Below, one piece after another: positions 61,624-64,000 of a DNA stretch of 64,000 nt. This DNA is from Amycolatopsis azurea DSM 43854 (GTDB lineage Bacteria > Actinomycetota > Actinomycetes > Mycobacteriales > Pseudonocardiaceae). The notes under the pieces were generated by a model that saw nothing but the letters and a program-made list of their open reading frames with translations, ran no database searches and was not told the origin of the DNA. The stretch spans positions 62,001 to 126,000 of the forward strand of contig NZ_MUXN01000013.1 in the NCBI RefSeq assembly GCF_001995215.1. Direction: 5' to 3'. Each line of letters starts with the position of its first letter. Position 1 is the first letter of the stretch. Both the position numbers and the translations under genes were made by a program.

Positions 61624-62814
61624 TCAAGAACTGAGATCGGCCACTCGCGACGCCCGGCTCTTCGGCGAATCCAAGCTGAAGCTCCGGGCGTCGCCCAGTC
61701 GGTCACGGACGAATTCCAGGGTTTCCGAGACCGTCTCGCGCAGCGCGGCGTCCTCGTCCCCGAAGAACCGGTAGACGATCTTGTTCGTCTCGGTGTCGAA
61801 CTCCCACAGGCCGGCGAAGCGGCCTCGGTCGACGATCAAGTGGCTCGGCGGATCCGCCTGGCCGCCCAGCGTCTCCCCTGCGCGGCCACCCGGTACGGGT
61901 CGTTCGACGTCGGCGTCGTCGAGCAGCCGCGACATCTCGCGGTGCAGCAGATGGATGCCGTCGACCCCGGCGAGCAGCGCGTACGACGGCTTCGACGGCA
62001 CGGTGAAGCCTTCGAACTCGACGGCGAGGTCCTTGGGCATCAGCAGATCGGTGCCTTCCAGCGGCACGAGGTCCAGTTGCTCCACGGCCTTCTTGGCGTG
62101 CGCCGCGGTGAAACCGGAGAACCAGCGGAAATGCTTGAGTGACGCCGGAGCGGCCCACGAGAAGTACCGCCGGGCCAGTTCGGTCCGCGCGGTGTCCATA
62201 TCGGACAGTGCGCCGCGCGGGGACGGCGTCCAGCGGACATAGCCGTACCGCTGCTGGTCCAGCCGCCCGTTGACCGGGACGCGGCGGATGTCGCCGCGGG
62301 ACTGGAGCAGGCCGAGCGCGAGCGGCAACGTCGTGGTGGTGCCGCGTTTGCGGCCCGCCTCCCCGAGATTGCGCACCGCCGATCCGGCGGCGTCCTTGAT
62401 CGCGGCCGGGCCGAGCGGTTCGGCGGACGCCTCGAGCAGGTCGGCGACGGTGACGCACAGCTGCTCGATCTCGGCCTGCGTGACGCCGAGGTACTTCTCC
62501 GCGGCCGCGAGTTCGCCCGCCGGTGCCCCGGCGCCGACGGTCAGGCCGAGTTCGAAATCCGCCGAGGGAAGCACGTAGGTGCAGCCGCGGGCCGAGGGCA
62601 GTTCGTGGACGGCGAGCCGGGCGACGTCCGCGTCGACCGTCTCGCGATCGAGCCGGGCCCTGGCGAACAGCCCGAGATAGGGCGCCGAACCGCCGATCGA
62701 GCGCATCCAGCCGGTTCGCTCCAGCACGTCGGCCGCCGATGACCCGTGCAGCGATCCGTCGAGACCTTGACGATGTGCCCACCACGCGCAGCTTGTCGGT
62801 CGCCATGACTCCAC
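61624..62814 (-). CDS. Winged-helix DNA-binding domain protein (HTH_42/AlkZ-like), N-terminal frameshift suspected
   Basis: About 396 residues from GTG 62814. The body (AWWAHRQGLDGSL, WMRSIGGSAPYLGLFARARLD, RRYFSWAAPASLKHFRWFSG, GRFAGLWEFD) belongs to the winged-helix HTH_42 family related to AlkZ DNA glycosylases. The family N-terminus should read MATDKLRAWWAHRQ; here ATG 62806, with a GTGGAG ribosome site, gives MATDKLR and then leaves the frame. The GTG start, without Shine-Dalgarno, gives MESWRPTSCAWWAH. A 2-base loss in the GCGCGC-like run near 62785-62790 explains this. Either the gene is damaged, or a sequencing error is present, or the GTG start rescues it. Confidence 0.68.
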   Translation of the reverse strand: MESWRPTSCAWWAHRQGLDGSLHGSSAADVLERTGWMRSIGGSAPYLGLFARARLDRETVDADVARLAVHELPSARGCTYVLPSADFELGLTVGAGAPAGELAAAEKYLGVTQAEIEQLCVTVADLLEASAEPLGPAAIKDAAGSAVRNLGEAGRKRGTTTTLPLALGLLQSRGDIRRVPVNGRLDQQRYGYVRWTPSPRGALSDMDTARTELARRYFSWAAPASLKHFRWFSGFTAAHAKKAVEQLDLVPLEGTDLLMPKDLAVEFEGFTVPSKPSYALLAGVDGIHLLHREMSRLLDDADVERPVPGGRAGETLGGQADPPSHLIVDRGRFAGLWEFDTETNKIVYRFFGDEDAALRETVSETLEFVRDRLGDARSFSLDSPKSRASRVADLSS

Positions 62815-62865
62815 GGTATGGGTATTCGCTGACACCGCGCAGCCTGAGCCTGGCACGATCGAAAG

Positions 62866-63864
62866 GTGCGCAGACGGTTCTCGGAAGGTTCTCCGATCGC
62901 GTCGACGGTGGTCACCGGCGACGACTTCGGCGAGCTCGAGCACACCTTCCAGGCGTTCCTCGCGCCGGACTCGGTCAAGCTGCACACCCCCGCGCCCACC
63001 GGAACCTTCGACATCTCCCAGCTCAGCGGCCTCCGCATCCCGGGGATCCACCCCAACGGCCTGTCGGTCTACGAGCTGACGCTGGACTCCGACGTCGTCT
63101 TGCAGGGCGAAGAGACTCCGGACGCGTACACCGTCGTCGTGACCCTCAGCGGCCGGAGCCAGGTCCGGATCGACGGCGAGATCGTCCCGGCGCGGCACGT
63201 CGTGACCGGTCCGGAGACGCGGTTCCAGACCAGGTACGACCATCCCGACATCCTGCTGCTCCGCCTGGGCAAACAGCTGATGGCGGACACGATGCGCGAA
63301 CGGCTCGGCGAGGCGCCGACGGAGACCCTGCGGTTCGATCCGATGATCACCTCGGACCTGGGCCAATGGATCACCCTGCTCCAGACTTTCAGTGAGACCG
63401 CCGCGTCCGGGCTGTTCGACCGGTCGCCGCTGGCCGCCTCGCATTTCGAGAAACTGCTGCTGCACGGGCTGCTCGACACCCAGCCGCATTCGCTGTCCGG
63501 CGAGCTCGCCGAAGAACGGCCCCGGCCGAGGTCGACGGCGGTGCGCCGCGCGATGACCTACTGCGAGGAGCACGCCGCCGAACCGGTGTCGATCGGCGAA
63601 CTGGCGATGGCCGCGCGGGTCAGTGTGCGCGCGCTCCAGCTGGCGTTCCGGACGGAACTCGGGCTGACGCCGATGGAGTACCTGCGCCGGGTCCGGCTCG
63701 ACCACGTGCACCAGGACCTGCTCGCGATCGCGCAGGGGCGCGCCGAAGGCACGGTCACCGACGTCGCGCTGCGATGGGGCTTCACGCATCTCGGCCGGTT
63801 TTCCGGTCTTTACCGCGACGCCTACGGCAAACTCCCTTCGGAAACGGCACGACTCACCGCCTGA
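62866..63864 (+). CDS. AraC family transcriptional regulator
   Basis: A 332-residue regulator. Residues 1-200 form an AraC_binding_2-type ligand domain (VVVTLSGRSQVRIDGEIVPA). The C-terminal double helix-turn-helix is VRRAMTYCEEHAAEPVSIGELA through VSVRALQLAFRTELGLTPME, and ALRWGFTHLGRFSGLYRDAYGKLPSE (second helix block, RFSGLYRDAYG). GTG at 62866 starts right after the divergent promoter. It ends 10 bases before an ADP-ribosylglycohydrolase gene, which it may regulate. Confidence 0.88.
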   Translation: MRRRFSEGSPIASTVVTGDDFGELEHTFQAFLAPDSVKLHTPAPTGTFDISQLSGLRIPGIHPNGLSVYELTLDSDVVLQGEETPDAYTVVVTLSGRSQVRIDGEIVPARHVVTGPETRFQTRYDHPDILLLRLGKQLMADTMRERLGEAPTETLRFDPMITSDLGQWITLLQTFSETAASGLFDRSPLAASHFEKLLLHGLLDTQPHSLSGELAEERPRPRSTAVRRAMTYCEEHAAEPVSIGELAMAARVSVRALQLAFRTELGLTPMEYLRRVRLDHVHQDLLAIAQGRAEGTVTDVALRWGFTHLGRFSGLYRDAYGKLPSETARLTA

Positions 63865-63874
63865 AGGAGCACGG

Positions 63875-64000
63875 ATGCTGGTCGAACTGGCCATCGGCGA
63901 CGCGTACGGGGGCTCCTTCGAGCACGCGTACCCGAGTTTCGTCGCCGAGCACAACACGATGGCCGGTTACGTGCCGCATCCCGGCCAGCTCGGCGTCCCG
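63875..64000 (+). CDS. ADP-ribosylglycohydrolase family protein (start only)
   Basis: 42 codons before the window ends. The start MLVELAIGDAYGGSFEHAYP matches the DraG/ADP-ribosylglycohydrolase N-terminus, where GDAxG with the following acidic residues begins the metal site. AEHNTMAGYVPHPGQ continues the pattern. ATG at 63875 has AAGGAG 7 bases upstream. These enzymes remove ADP-ribose from proteins or small molecules. Located 10 bases after the AraC gene, probably one transcript. Confidence 0.72.
   Translation, partial: MLVELAIGDAYGGSFEHAYPSFVAEHNTMAGYVPHPGQLGVP

Overview
The window is high-GC (roughly 70%) actinobacterial chromosome. Gene content, GTG/TTG starts, heavily overlapping operons and several family-level details point to Pseudonocardiaceae, most likely Amycolatopsis or a close relative; this is inference from the sequence alone. 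No rRNA, CRISPR array, insertion sequence, integrase or phage gene is visible.

Layout. 1-6961: accessory metabolism (edge-truncated GH1 beta-glucosidase with divergent TetR; PLP deaminase/aldolase divergent from an FAD lactone/alditol oxidase; a second PRPP synthetase; a small NAD(P)-binding protein; an unknown). 7313-11811: two tandem, overlapping transmembrane Ser/Thr kinases with large extracellular domains. 11930-13851: a translationally coupled pair of HpcH/HpaI (CitE-like) CoA lyases. 13848-14645: an AbiF/AbiD-like HEPN ribonuclease-type gene with a structured candidate RNA just upstream. 14756-23876: an eight-gene catabolic operon (peptide-type ABC importer, aldehyde dehydrogenase, SDR dehydrogenase, amidase) facing a FadR/GntR regulator, with a perfect palindromic operator between them. 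23919-31624: patatin phospholipase, class F sortase with a secreted partner, trans-sulfuration PLP enzyme, large secreted penicillin-acylase-like enzyme, FKBP prolyl isomerase. 31864-31946: tRNA-Leu(CAG).

32076-41585 is the conserved actinobacterial growth/division signalling operon fhaA-fhaB-pstP-rodA-pbpA-pknA-pknB, ending at a strong terminator. The wider conserved island continues with pabA/trpG (43448-44092), class E sortase, crgA, PH-domain protein, rhomboid protease and ppiA (51540-55789). A block of fprA, a two-component system, a drug-type ABC exporter, an SCO5389-family gene and an LLM oxidoreductase sits inside it. By comparison with Mycobacterium, where ppiA lies just beyond gyrA, the replication origin should lie beyond the right edge.

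55879-64000: Lys/Ala-rich membrane-anchored protein, NTF2-like protein beside a 5'-truncated TetR, a conserved small protein, a DUF2020-like lipoprotein, pdxH, a secreted zinc carboxypeptidase, a winged-helix protein with an apparent N-terminal frameshift, an AraC regulator, and the start of an ADP-ribosylglycohydrolase.

The most interesting signals are: the HEPN/AbiF-like gene with its RNA; the kinase pair with RsiV/PdaC-like ectodomains; a dispersed palindrome GTCCACWGTGGAC far above chance; a 21-bp minisatellite; recurring GGTGAAGGGCCCTTTCG hairpins at gene ends; DnaA-box clusters outside oriC; and a two-hairpin leader in the fhaA-fhaB gap.
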